Source: an uncultured Lacinutrix sp.
Lineage (GTDB): Bacteria > Bacteroidota > Bacteroidia > Flavobacteriales > Flavobacteriaceae
Assembly: GCA_937129145.1 (NCBI GenBank)
Contig: CAKZMU010000005.1
Span: 1 to 55,520, forward strand
DNA length: 55,520 bases
Direction of reading: 5' to 3'
The notes under the pieces are model-generated. The model did no database searches. It was not told where the DNA came from and saw only the letters and a list, made by a program, of their open reading frames with translations. Of this stretch, positions 25,427-33,056 are shown piece by piece. Made by a program: the position numbers and the translations under genes. Within the stretch, counting starts at the first letter, position 1, and each line of letters begins with the position of its first letter.

Positions 25427-27883
25427 ATGCATTTTTTTATAGACGTTATACTGCCAATACCTTTAGATAAGCAATTTACCTATGCCATTACTAAAGCTGA
25501 ATCTGACTTTTTAAAAGTGGGAATGCGAGTTGCTGTACCTTTTGGGAAACGTAAAATATATACAGCTCTTGTTTTAAGCATTCATCAAAATGCACCTCAA
25601 GCCTATGAAGCAAAAGACATCCATCAAATTCTAGATGAGCAACCTTTGGTGAACGAATTTCAAATACAGCTTTGGCAATGGATGTCCAATTACTATATGT
25701 GTACGCTTGGCGACATACTAAGAGCTGCATTGCCTAGTGCATTTTTATTGGAAAGTGAAACCAATATTATTTCAAATAAAGAAGAAGAAATATACGATTT
25801 AGAGCTAAAAGATGACGAATTTTTGATTTACGAAGCACTACAACATCAATCCAGTTTAAAAATTGATGACATTAGTAATATTCTCAACAAGAAAAATGTA
25901 TTACCAGTTATAAAAAGACTCATTGAAAAAAAGGTTATAACTGTTGAAGAAGAATTGTATGAAAAGTACAAGCCAAAACTAATTAGATATGTTAAGCTAA
26001 ATGATAATTATGATGAAGATGGGGCTCTAAATGAGTTATTGGAAACATTAAGTCGCGCACCAAAACAACGACAAATTGTATTATCGTTTTTTATGCTAAA
26101 ATCAACTTCAAAGAAACCTATTAAAGTATCCGATTTATTAAAAAAGAGCGACGCATCTTCAGCACAAATAAAAACGTTAATTGATAAAGAAATTTTAGAA
26201 GAGTATTATTTAAAAACCGATAGGGTTTCTTTTGAAAAAGATAAAATATCAACTTCTAAAAGCTTAAATAAAGACCAAGAAAATACTTTAAGTGAGATAA
26301 CTAAATTGTTTGAAAAACAAAATGTTACATTATTACATGGTGTTACATCTTCTGGAAAAACAGAAATCTATGTAAAGCTTATTGAAGATGTTTTAAAACA
26401 AGGAAAACAAGTATTGTATTTGGTGCCAGAAATAGCGTTAACATCTCAATTGGTAAACAGATTAAGTGCATATTTTGGCAACCAAATTTCGGTGTTTCAT
26501 TCACGTTATTCGTTAAACGAACGTGTTGAGGTTTGGCATCATGTATTGAACAATTCTGAGAAAGCAAAAGTGGTTCTTGGCGCACGCTCGACTATATTTT
26601 TACCATTCAATAATTTAGGCTTAGTTATTGTTGACGAAGAGCATGAGCAATCGTACAAGCAATTCGACCCAGCACCACGTTATCATGCTCGTGACACAGC
26701 CATTGTACTTGCTAATCTATTTAAAGCAAAAACCCTTTTGGGTTCTGCAACTCCAAGTATTGAGAGTTACTACAATGCAGTAAAAGAAAATAAGTATGGC
26801 TTCACAGAGTTAAAAACCCGCTACAATAATGTGTTAATGCCCGAAATTGAACTTGTGGATATTAAAGATAAGCAGAAGCGCAAGCGTATGCAAGGTCATT
26901 TTAGCGATAGGCTTATTGAAGAAATGACCGAAGCACTAGAAAATGACCAGCAAATAATACTGTTTCAAAATCGTAGAGGATTTTCACCAATTATAGAATG
27001 CAATACTTGTGGGCACTCACCACAATGTTCTAATTGTGATGTGAGTTTAACCTATCATCAATATAAAAATCAATTACGTTGTCACTATTGTGGTTATGCC
27101 ATTGCTATGCCTAAAAACTGTTCAGCTTGTGGTAGTAATGAATTGGATGATAAAGGTTTTGGCACGGAGCAAATAGAGGAGGAGGTGAAAATATTATTCC
27201 CCGAAGCGAAGGTTGCCAGAATGGATTTAGATACCACAAGAGGAAAGCACAGTTACGAGCGTATCATAACATCGTTTGAGCAACACGAAGTAGATGTGCT
27301 GGTTGGTACACAAATGGTCACAAAAGGTTTGGATTTTAGAAATGTAAAACTAGTAGGTATTATGAATGCTGATAGTTTATTAAATTTACCAGATTTTAGA
27401 GCGCACGAGCGCAGTTTTCAACTCATGCAACAAGTAGCAGGAAGAGCTGGAAGAACCGATATAAGAGGTAAAGTGTTGATTCAAACCTATAATCCGTATC
27501 ATAAAATTTTGCAGCAAGTATCAACCAATGATTACTTATCGATGTTTTATGAGCAATTGGATGAGCGTTATAATTATAAATACCCTCCAATTTACAGGTT
27601 AATCAAAGTAACATTAAAGCATAGAGACTATAGCAAAGTAAATGATGGTGCAGATTGGTTAGCAAAATCATTAAGAAATGTGTTTAAACAATACGTATTA
27701 GGGCCAGAATTTCCACCAGTTTCTAGAATTAGAAATCAGTACCATAAAAACATTTTAATTAAAATCCCCCAAAATCAGTCGTTATCAAAAACAAAAGAAG
27801 CTATTCTTAAAATAAAGAACAGCTTCTTGAGTATAAAAGATTTTCGTCCGATTAAAGTAATTCTAAATATCGATAATTACTAG
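25427..27883 (+). CDS. priA: Primosomal replication protein N' (PriA helicase)
   Basis: PriA restarts stalled replication forks and reloads DnaB. From the ATG at 25427 (MHFFIDVILPIPLDKQFTYA, the usual PriA opening) the protein has 818 aa. An earlier TTG at 25379 lies within the preceding terminator and is rejected. Domains: 3' DNA-end binding (1-100), winged helix, Walker A 'HGVTSSGKTEIY' (about 303-314), DEEH (about 402), a Zn-binding insert with eight Cys ('CNTCGHSPQCSNC' and 'CHYCGYAIAMPKNCSACGS', about 525-568) and the helicase C lobe 'LVGTQMVTKGLDFRNVKLVG'. All parts are intact. Its stop codon overlaps that of the convergent LytTR gene within a CTAG. Confidence 0.97.
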   Translation: MHFFIDVILPIPLDKQFTYAITKAESDFLKVGMRVAVPFGKRKIYTALVLSIHQNAPQAYEAKDIHQILDEQPLVNEFQIQLWQWMSNYYMCTLGDILRAALPSAFLLESETNIISNKEEEIYDLELKDDEFLIYEALQHQSSLKIDDISNILNKKNVLPVIKRLIEKKVITVEEELYEKYKPKLIRYVKLNDNYDEDGALNELLETLSRAPKQRQIVLSFFMLKSTSKKPIKVSDLLKKSDASSAQIKTLIDKEILEEYYLKTDRVSFEKDKISTSKSLNKDQENTLSEITKLFEKQNVTLLHGVTSSGKTEIYVKLIEDVLKQGKQVLYLVPEIALTSQLVNRLSAYFGNQISVFHSRYSLNERVEVWHHVLNNSEKAKVVLGARSTIFLPFNNLGLVIVDEEHEQSYKQFDPAPRYHARDTAIVLANLFKAKTLLGSATPSIESYYNAVKENKYGFTELKTRYNNVLMPEIELVDIKDKQKRKRMQGHFSDRLIEEMTEALENDQQIILFQNRRGFSPIIECNTCGHSPQCSNCDVSLTYHQYKNQLRCHYCGYAIAMPKNCSACGSNELDDKGFGTEQIEEEVKILFPEAKVARMDLDTTRGKHSYERIITSFEQHEVDVLVGTQMVTKGLDFRNVKLVGIMNADSLLNLPDFRAHERSFQLMQQVAGRAGRTDIRGKVLIQTYNPYHKILQQVSTNDYLSMFYEQLDERYNYKYPPIYRLIKVTLKHRDYSKVNDGADWLAKSLRNVFKQYVLGPEFPPVSRIRNQYHKNILIKIPQNQSLSKTKEAILKIKNSFLSIKDFRPIKVILNIDNY

Positions 27884-28575
27884 ATGTTATTTAAAGCGTC
27901 CACTAATTGGGTCTTCTTATTTCTACTTAAAGGAATTTCGTAAGCTCCAACTTCAACATTTTTACTATTAAAGCGGTCAATTTTATCTAAATTAACGATA
28001 TAAGATTTATGAATTCTTAAAAACTTGCCTTCTGGTAATTCTGCTTCAAAAGCTTTCATAGTAGATAATACTACTAAGCTATTTTCTTCAGTTACTAGCT
28101 TTACATAGTCTCCAAGGGCTTCAATCCATTTTATATCCTTAATATAAACCTTTCTCTTTTTTAAATTACTTTTTACAAAAATGTGCTCTCCATCGGTTTC
28201 TTTAAAGTCCAGCGTTAATTTATGCTGCTCTAAAGCCTTATCTACGGCAGTATTAAAGCGTTCTCTTGTAATTGGTTTTTGTAGGTAATCTGTGGCATCG
28301 TAGTTAAAAGCTTTAAATGCATACTCTGTTTTACCTGTAACAAAAATAATTTGAGGTTTATTATTTAGTACATCTAGTAATTCAAAGCCATTTAAAACAG
28401 GCATTTCGATATCCAGAAAGATTAAGTCTACTTTGTGAGTATTGAGTCCGTTTTTGGTTTCCAGTGCGCTACTATATTCTGCTATCAAGTTAAGAGAAGG
28501 GTGATTCTCTATAAGCTTGACAATAGATAAGCGTTGGATTGCGGAGTCATCTACAACAACACAGTTTAAAGTCAT
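27880..28575 (-). CDS. LytTR-family response regulator
   Basis: A 231-aa two-domain regulator. The receiver domain (1-120) has the acidic pair Asp9-Asp10, the phospho-acceptor Asp55 in 'LIFLDIEMPVLNGFELL', and Lys105 near 'LQKPITRERF'. The LytTR DNA-binding domain (about 130-231) has 'DIKWIEALGDYVKLVTEENS', 'FLRIHKSYIVNLDKIDRF' and 'EIPLSRNKKTQLVDAL'. No histidine kinase gene is adjacent, so this is an orphan here; its partner must lie elsewhere. It ends convergent with priA and shares the stop palindrome. Confidence 0.94.
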   Translation of the reverse strand: MTLNCVVVDDSAIQRLSIVKLIENHPSLNLIAEYSSALETKNGLNTHKVDLIFLDIEMPVLNGFELLDVLNNKPQIIFVTGKTEYAFKAFNYDATDYLQKPITRERFNTAVDKALEQHKLTLDFKETDGEHIFVKSNLKKRKVYIKDIKWIEALGDYVKLVTEENSLVVLSTMKAFEAELPEGKFLRIHKSYIVNLDKIDRFNSKNVEVGAYEIPLSRNKKTQLVDALNNI

Positions 28576-28707
28576 AACATTTCTTGTTTTAGGTTAAGAT
28601 ATCGACAATAGTACAAAAAATTCGGTTAAAAACCAAAAAACGCCGATAAAGTGTTTTGGTTAACAAAACTTTAACATTTTATTAAGAGTGAAAAAATAGC
28701 ATTAAAA

Positions 28708-28741
28708 TTGTTGGCAAAACAATAATAAATACCTATTTTTG
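28708..28741 (+). promoter_or_regulatory. Promoter of the rpsF-rpsR-rplI operon
   Basis: TTGTTG (28708-28713) and TATTTTTG (28734-28741), 20 nt apart, match the Bacteroidota -33/-7 boxes (TTTG and TAnnTTTG). They lie about 32 bases before the rpsF start and point toward it. Confidence 0.7.
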
Positions 28742-28773
28742 CAGCCATTTTTAAACATAAATACATAATTAAT

Positions 28774-29112
28774 ATGAATCATTACGAAACTGTTTTCATC
28801 TTGAATCCCGTTTTATCTGAAGACCAGATAAAGGAAACAGTAAAGAAATACGAAGATTTTCTTGTTTCTAAAGGTGCAAAGATGATAGCTAAGGAAGATT
28901 GGGGACTAAAAAAATTAGCCTACCCAATTCAAAACAAAAAGAGTGGATTTTATCACTTATTCGAATACCAAGTAGATGGTGAAGTTATTAACCCTCTTGA
29001 GGTAGAATTTAGAAGAGATGAGCGTTTCATGCGTTATTTAACTGTAACGTTAGACAAGCATGCAGTGTCTTGGGCAGAAAGAAGAAGAGTTAAACTTAAA
29101 GAAAAAGCGTAA
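28774..29112 (+). CDS. rpsF: 30S ribosomal protein S6
   Basis: S6 binds the central domain of 16S rRNA together with S18. The 112-aa protein shows the family start '[20 protein letters not shown]', '[20 protein letters not shown]' and '[19 protein letters not shown]', all conserved. It is the first gene of the S6-S18-L9 operon: rpsR starts 2 nt after its stop. In many bacteria the S6-S18 complex represses its own mRNA through a leader structure; no such fold was checked here, and the leader is short (about 30 nt). Confidence 0.97.
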   Translation: MNHYETVFILNPVLSEDQIKETVKKYEDFLVSKGAKMIAKEDWGLKKLAYPIQNKKSGFYHLFEYQVDGEVINPLEVEFRRDERFMRYLTVTLDKHAVSWAERRRVKLKEKA

Positions 29113-29114
29113 GT

Positions 29115-29411
29115 ATGTCATCTATAGAACAACAATCTAAAGGAAAAAAAGAAGGAGAAATTAGATATTTAACTCCTCTTAATATAGATACTAGCAAGAA
29201 GAAAAAGTATTGCATGTTTCAAAAATCTGGAATCAAGTATGTTGATTACAAAGACCCAGATTTTTTAATGAGATTTATAAACGAACAAGGTAAAATTTTG
29301 CCAAGACGTCTTACAGGTACATCATTAAAATACCAACGTAAAGTAGCCGTTGCAGTAAAAAGAGCGCGTCATTTAGCGTTAATGCCTTACGTAGCCGATT
29401 TATTAAAATAA
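29115..29411 (+). CDS. rpsR: 30S ribosomal protein S18
   Basis: The 98-aa product contains '[20 protein letters not shown]', '[20 protein letters not shown]' and '[20 protein letters not shown]', the full S18 pattern. It has an N-terminal extension typical of Bacteroidota. It lies between rpsF (2 nt) and rplI (13 nt) in one transcription unit and forms a heterodimer with S6 on the 30S platform. Confidence 0.97.
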   Translation: MSSIEQQSKGKKEGEIRYLTPLNIDTSKKKKYCMFQKSGIKYVDYKDPDFLMRFINEQGKILPRRLTGTSLKYQRKVAVAVKRARHLALMPYVADLLK

Positions 29412-29424
29412 AATACCGATAACA

Positions 29425-29874
29425 ATGGAACTTATATTAAAACAAGACGTTGAAAATTTAGGATTTAAAGACGATGTTGTAACAGTTAAGAACGGTTATG
29501 GTAGAAATTTTTTAATCCCTCAAGGACAAGCAATTTTGGCAACAGCTTCTGCAAAGAAAGTATTAGCTGAGAACTTAAAGCAACGTGCTTTTAAAGAACA
29601 AAAAATTGTTGATGATGCTAATAAAGTAGCTGAAGCAATAAAAGCATTAGAAATTAAGATTGCTGCTAAAGTAGGATCTGGAGATAAATTATTTGGATCT
29701 GTAAATAATATCAACATTTCTGAAGCTTTAGAGAAAGAAGGACAAGAAATTGATAAAAAGTATATCACCGTTGCAGGTGGTAGCATTAAGCGTTTAGGAA
29801 AGTATACTGCTGCTATTAGATTACACAGAGAAGTATCTGTTGATTTAAATTTCGAAGTTGTACCACAAGCTTAA
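29425..29874 (+). CDS. rplI: 50S ribosomal protein L9
   Basis: The 149-aa product begins MELILKQDVENLGFKDDVVT and has 'VKNGYGRNFLIPQGQAILAT', the L9 N-terminal domain that binds 23S rRNA, then a long connecting helix and the C-terminal domain ('GSGDKLFGSVNNINISEALE'). Length is typical. It is the last gene of the operon; an intrinsic terminator follows 25 nt after the stop. Confidence 0.97.
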   Translation: MELILKQDVENLGFKDDVVTVKNGYGRNFLIPQGQAILATASAKKVLAENLKQRAFKEQKIVDDANKVAEAIKALEIKIAAKVGSGDKLFGSVNNINISEALEKEGQEIDKKYITVAGGSIKRLGKYTAAIRLHREVSVDLNFEVVPQA

Positions 29875-29898
29875 TTTAGCTTTTCACAATATAAAACT

Positions 29899-29929
29899 AA
29901 CCGTTTAGATGCTTTCTAGACGGTTTTTT
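29899..29929 (+). terminator. Terminator of the ribosomal protein operon
   Basis: AACCGTTTAGA-TGCTT-TCTAGACGGTT with one G-T-type mismatch, followed by TTTT. It stands 25 nt after rplI and reads as a strong Rho-independent terminator. Confidence 0.87.
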
Positions 29930-29948
29930 AATTTTTAATAATTACACT

Positions 29949-30836
29949 ATGTCACGTATTACTATTTTATTAGCCTTATTAATCATTTTTTCTTGTAAAG
30001 GAAAACCCAATGAAACTAAAGAAGCTGTTACCAATGAAGTAAAAGCATCAGACTTAATAGAAACTTTTAAGTATACCGAAGGCACTGAACCAATGATAAG
30101 TGTTCATCGTGGAGGTGTTGGACTTGCTAATTATCCTGAGAATTGCCTAGAAACTATTGAATATGTAAACGACAGCATTTCAGCAGTATTTGAAATAGAT
30201 GTTGCTAAAACCAAAGATGATGTTTTGGTATTAATGCATGATAATACACTAGAACGCACGACTACAGGAGCAGACAGACTAGACAAATACACATACCAAG
30301 AGTTGCAAGAGTTTAATTTGGTGGATGATTTTGGTAATGAAACATCTTTTAAAATCCCAAAATTTGCTGATGTCTTAACTTGGGCAAAAGCCAATAACGC
30401 TATTCTTACCGTAGATATCAAGAGAAGTGTGGACGTTGCAGAAGTTATTGAAGCGATTAGAGAACAAAAAGCCGAAGATGTGTCTGTTATTATTACTTAT
30501 GATGTAAAACAAGCTCTTAAAGCTTATGATTTAGCTCCCGATTTATTATTATCGGTGTCAGCAAGAAACCTAGAAGAATTGGATTGGTTGTTGGAAACAG
30601 AAATCCCAAAACAAAATATGATAGCTTTTACGGGTACACGATTGTCTGATGTTAAATTGTATGACAAACTACACACTTTAGGAATCACAACAATGCTTGG
30701 AACACTTGGTAACCTTGATAAACAAGCAGAAGCTAGAGGAGAGAATTTATATATGACGTGGCGAAATTTAGGAATAGACGTTTTTGCAACCGATAGACCA
30801 TTTCAAGCTGCAGCAGCACTTAACATTTTAAAATAA
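29949..30836 (+). CDS. Glycerophosphodiester phosphodiesterase family lipoprotein
   Basis: The 295-aa product has a lipoprotein signal (LLIIFSC, Cys16) and a TIM-barrel GDPD domain. The catalytic His-Arg pair is His53-Arg54 in 'SVHRGGVGLANYPENCLETI', metal ligands are Glu82 and Asp84 in 'FEIDVAKTKDDVLVLMHD', and His97 in 'HDNTLERTT' is the second general acid/base. All conserved residues are present. Substrate: glycerophosphodiesters from phospholipids, or related phosphodiesters. Expected site: anchored in the envelope. It is transcribed just after the L9 terminator. Confidence 0.92.
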   Translation: MSRITILLALLIIFSCKGKPNETKEAVTNEVKASDLIETFKYTEGTEPMISVHRGGVGLANYPENCLETIEYVNDSISAVFEIDVAKTKDDVLVLMHDNTLERTTTGADRLDKYTYQELQEFNLVDDFGNETSFKIPKFADVLTWAKANNAILTVDIKRSVDVAEVIEAIREQKAEDVSVIITYDVKQALKAYDLAPDLLLSVSARNLEELDWLLETEIPKQNMIAFTGTRLSDVKLYDKLHTLGITTMLGTLGNLDKQAEARGENLYMTWRNLGIDVFATDRPFQAAAALNILK

Positions 30837-30849
30837 TAAGTAAAAAAGA

Positions 30850-30884
30850 TTTCCTCATTCGAGGAAACGAAAATTATATTTTCG
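30850..30884 (+). promoter_or_regulatory. Twin hairpins abutting a start codon
   Basis: TTTCCTC-ATTC-GAGGAAA (30850-30867) is followed directly by CGAAAA-TTATA-TTTTCG (30868-30884), which ends at the base before the ATG at 30885. The first could end the preceding transcript; the second covers the ribosome-binding region. A regulatory role is inferred only. Confidence 0.45.
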
Positions 30885-31355
30885 ATGAAATACACAAGAT
30901 TATCTAAAGAACAATTTGAAGAACTACACCAAGAGTTTATTAATTTTTTAGCAACACAGTCAGTCACAGCTGAAGAATGGAGTAATATAAAAGCAAATAA
31001 ACCTGAGCTAGCCGAACAAGAACTGGATGTGTTTAGTGATTTAGTTTGGGAAGGTGTATTAACTAAAGCAGAGTATTTAGAGAATATTTCACCGCAACAC
31101 ATGTATTTATTTCATTTAACTGAAGAACAAATTGAATTAGTTGGCTTAAAAATCACTAAAGACTCAATAGACTTAACAACTAGAGGAGGGTTTTCGTGGT
31201 TACGAGAGAATTTAATGGACGATTCAGTCGAGCTATTTCAAGCAAAAAAAGACTATTCTGATGACAAGCAATTAGATAAATTTGCTTTAATACAGCAAGG
31301 AGCTGCAATTACTAAAGGTGATTTATTCAAGTATTTTGATAAGTTAGTTAGTTAA
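30885..31355 (+). CDS. Conserved small protein (DUF6495-like)
   Basis: The 156-aa product MKYTRLSKEQFEELHQEFIN continues with 'FLATQSVTAEEWSNIKANKP', 'LVWEGVLTKAEYLENISPQH' and 'KDSIDLTTRGGFSWLRENLM'. It is acidic, helical and soluble, with no signal peptide. It resembles a protein I recall as widespread in Flavobacteriaceae (DUF6495), but I cannot verify the family here. No enzymatic motif is seen. It lies 48 nt after the GDPD gene, separated by two hairpins, with an intergenic repeat region and hisS downstream. Confidence 0.72.
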   Translation: MKYTRLSKEQFEELHQEFINFLATQSVTAEEWSNIKANKPELAEQELDVFSDLVWEGVLTKAEYLENISPQHMYLFHLTEEQIELVGLKITKDSIDLTTRGGFSWLRENLMDDSVELFQAKKDYSDDKQLDKFALIQQGAAITKGDLFKYFDKLVS

Positions 31356-31365
31356 AAAACTGATT

Positions 31366-31405
31366 GTTATTGCGAGAAGCGAAGATAGGAGCGACGGGTA
31401 ATCTG
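31366..31405. repeat. Interspersed intergenic repeat, partial
   Basis: GTTATTGCGAGAAGCGAAGA ... GCGACGGGTAATCTGT has the start and end of a repeat type common in flavobacterial gaps. A weaker copy is at 8596-8640. It lies in the 190-nt gap before hisS. Confidence 0.45.
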
Positions 31406-31469
31406 TAAATAACATCAAGAAGTTTTCTAACCAAAAAGCATTCAATAACGATTTCATTATTTATTTTTG

Positions 31470-31545
31470 TCATTCCGCACTTGATGCGGAATCCACTTTT
31501 AATAAATTTATAGATCTTTAAAAGAGATTCCCACTTTCGTGGGAA
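31470..31545. repeat. Paired palindromes of an interspersed element, upstream of hisS
   Basis: Two perfect hairpins: ATTCCGCA-CTTGA-TGCGGAAT (31472-31492) and TTCCCAC-TTTC-GTGGGAA (31528-31545), the second ending one base before the hisS ATG. A decayed copy of the second is at 8009-8021. This form (unit 'GCACTTGATGCGGAAT' with 'CCCACTTTCGTGGG') recurs in flavobacterial genomes as far as I recall. Confidence 0.65.
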
Positions 31546-32976
31546 ATGAATATGGCACAAAAACCAAGCATACCAAAAGGGACAAGAGATTTTAATCCAG
31601 AACAAGTTGCAAAACGCAACTATATTTTTGATACTATTAAGTCTAGTTTTGAACGCTTCGGATTTCAACCCATTGAAACACCAAGTTTTGAAAAAACTGA
31701 AACTTTAATGGGTAAGTATGGAGATGAGGGTGATCGCTTAATTTTTAAGGTCTTAAATTCTGGGAATTTTCTTTTTGAGAAAAATCCAATTGAATTGCCA
31801 CAATCCATTGATGTATTAAAAACTACACCATTAGATAATCTTGGAGTTTCAGAAAAAATTGATTTAAATAAGTTTGTAAATAGAATTTCAGGAAAAGCCT
31901 TACGCTACGACCTCACAGTACCATTCGCACGCTACGTCGTACAACATCGCAATGAGATAGAGTTGCCATTTAAACGCTACCAAATCCAACCAGTTTGGAG
32001 AGCCGACAGACCGCAAAAAGGACGTTTTAGAGAGTTTTATCAATGTGACGCCGACGTGGTTGGGTCAAAGTCTTTATGGCAAGAAGTAGAGTTTGTACAG
32101 TTGTATGACGAGGTATTTACCAACTTAGGCTTAAAAGGCACGACCATAAAAATCAATAACCGTAAAATCTTATCTGGAATTGCTGAGGTTATTGGCGCAC
32201 AAGATAAATTAATAGATTTTACTGTTGCTCTTGATAAACTTGACAAAATAGGCGAGGAGAAGGTAAAAGAAGAAATGCGCGGTAAAGGTATTTCTGAGGA
32301 AGGTATTTCTAAACTTCAACCTTTATTTACATTAAAAGGTGATTTTGGTAATCAAGTTGAGAGTTTAAAAACTATTTTAAGCACATCAGAAGTAGGGTTG
32401 AAAGGAATTGAAGAATTGGAGTTTATAGATAATGCCATTTCAGAATTACAATTACAATCTGCGACATTACAGCTTGATGTAACTTTAGCGAGAGGTTTAA
32501 ATTACTACACAGGAGCTATATTTGAAGTCTCTGCACCTCAAGGCATTAAAATGGGTTCTATAGGTGGTGGAGGTCGTTATGATGACCTCACAGGTATTTT
32601 CGGACTTAAAGACGTAAGTGGTGTTGGCATTAGCTTTGGATTAGATAGAATTTATCTAGTCCTTGAAGAATTGAATTTATTTCCTGTGACAGTTTCTAAC
32701 CAAGTGGATGTATTATTTATCAATTTTGGAGAAGCCGAAGCATTATTTGCTTTAAAAGCCATTAAGTCTTTAAGAGAAAAAGGTTTTAATGCCGAATTAT
32801 ACCCAGATAAAGCTAAGATGAAAAAGCAAATGACGTATGCTAACAAAAGAAGTGTTCCCTATGTCGTTTTAGTAGGCGAGGAGGAGCTTAAAAATAATGA
32901 GTTTACTCTAAAAAACATGAGTTCAGGAGAGCAGCAAAAATGTTCGCTAGATGAACTTATAAACACTATTAAATAA
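31546..32976 (+). CDS. hisS: Histidyl-tRNA synthetase
   Basis: HisRS charges tRNA-His. The 476-aa class II synthetase has '[11 protein letters not shown]' at the N-terminus, motif 2 '[20 protein letters not shown]' (about 146-165), the histidine loop '[15 protein letters not shown]' (about 315-329), '[14 protein letters not shown]' and motif 3 '[13 protein letters not shown]' (about 360-372), then the anticodon-binding domain ('[20 protein letters not shown]'). The start could be 31546 (MNMAQ...) or 31552; both lie directly after a palindromic repeat. The 476-aa length is normal for the Bacteroidota form. Confidence 0.96.
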   Translation: MNMAQKPSIPKGTRDFNPEQVAKRNYIFDTIKSSFERFGFQPIETPSFEKTETLMGKYGDEGDRLIFKVLNSGNFLFEKNPIELPQSIDVLKTTPLDNLGVSEKIDLNKFVNRISGKALRYDLTVPFARYVVQHRNEIELPFKRYQIQPVWRADRPQKGRFREFYQCDADVVGSKSLWQEVEFVQLYDEVFTNLGLKGTTIKINNRKILSGIAEVIGAQDKLIDFTVALDKLDKIGEEKVKEEMRGKGISEEGISKLQPLFTLKGDFGNQVESLKTILSTSEVGLKGIEELEFIDNAISELQLQSATLQLDVTLARGLNYYTGAIFEVSAPQGIKMGSIGGGGRYDDLTGIFGLKDVSGVGISFGLDRIYLVLEELNLFPVTVSNQVDVLFINFGEAEALFALKAIKSLREKGFNAELYPDKAKMKKQMTYANKRSVPYVVLVGEEELKNNEFTLKNMSSGEQQKCSLDELINTIK

Positions 32977-32977
32977 T

Positions 32978-33005
32978 AAATGGCTCCAAGAAATTGGAGC
33001 CATTT
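32978..33005. terminator. Hairpin between hisS and the convergent T9SS gene
   Basis: AAATGGCTCCAA-GAAA-TTGGAGCCATTT is a perfect 12-bp stem just after the hisS stop. A strong T-run is missing on the plus side. It probably separates the two convergent transcripts. Confidence 0.65.
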
Positions 33006-33056
33006 AAGTTTAGTGAACTAACTAATAAATTTAAGTTTCACATTCATAACAATTAA

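Noticed and set aside
31366..31545. Hairpin-rich gap before hisS as a tRNA or T-box leader
   Set aside because: No cloverleaf, T-box sequence or terminator/antiterminator pair could be drawn; the hairpins match interspersed repeats.
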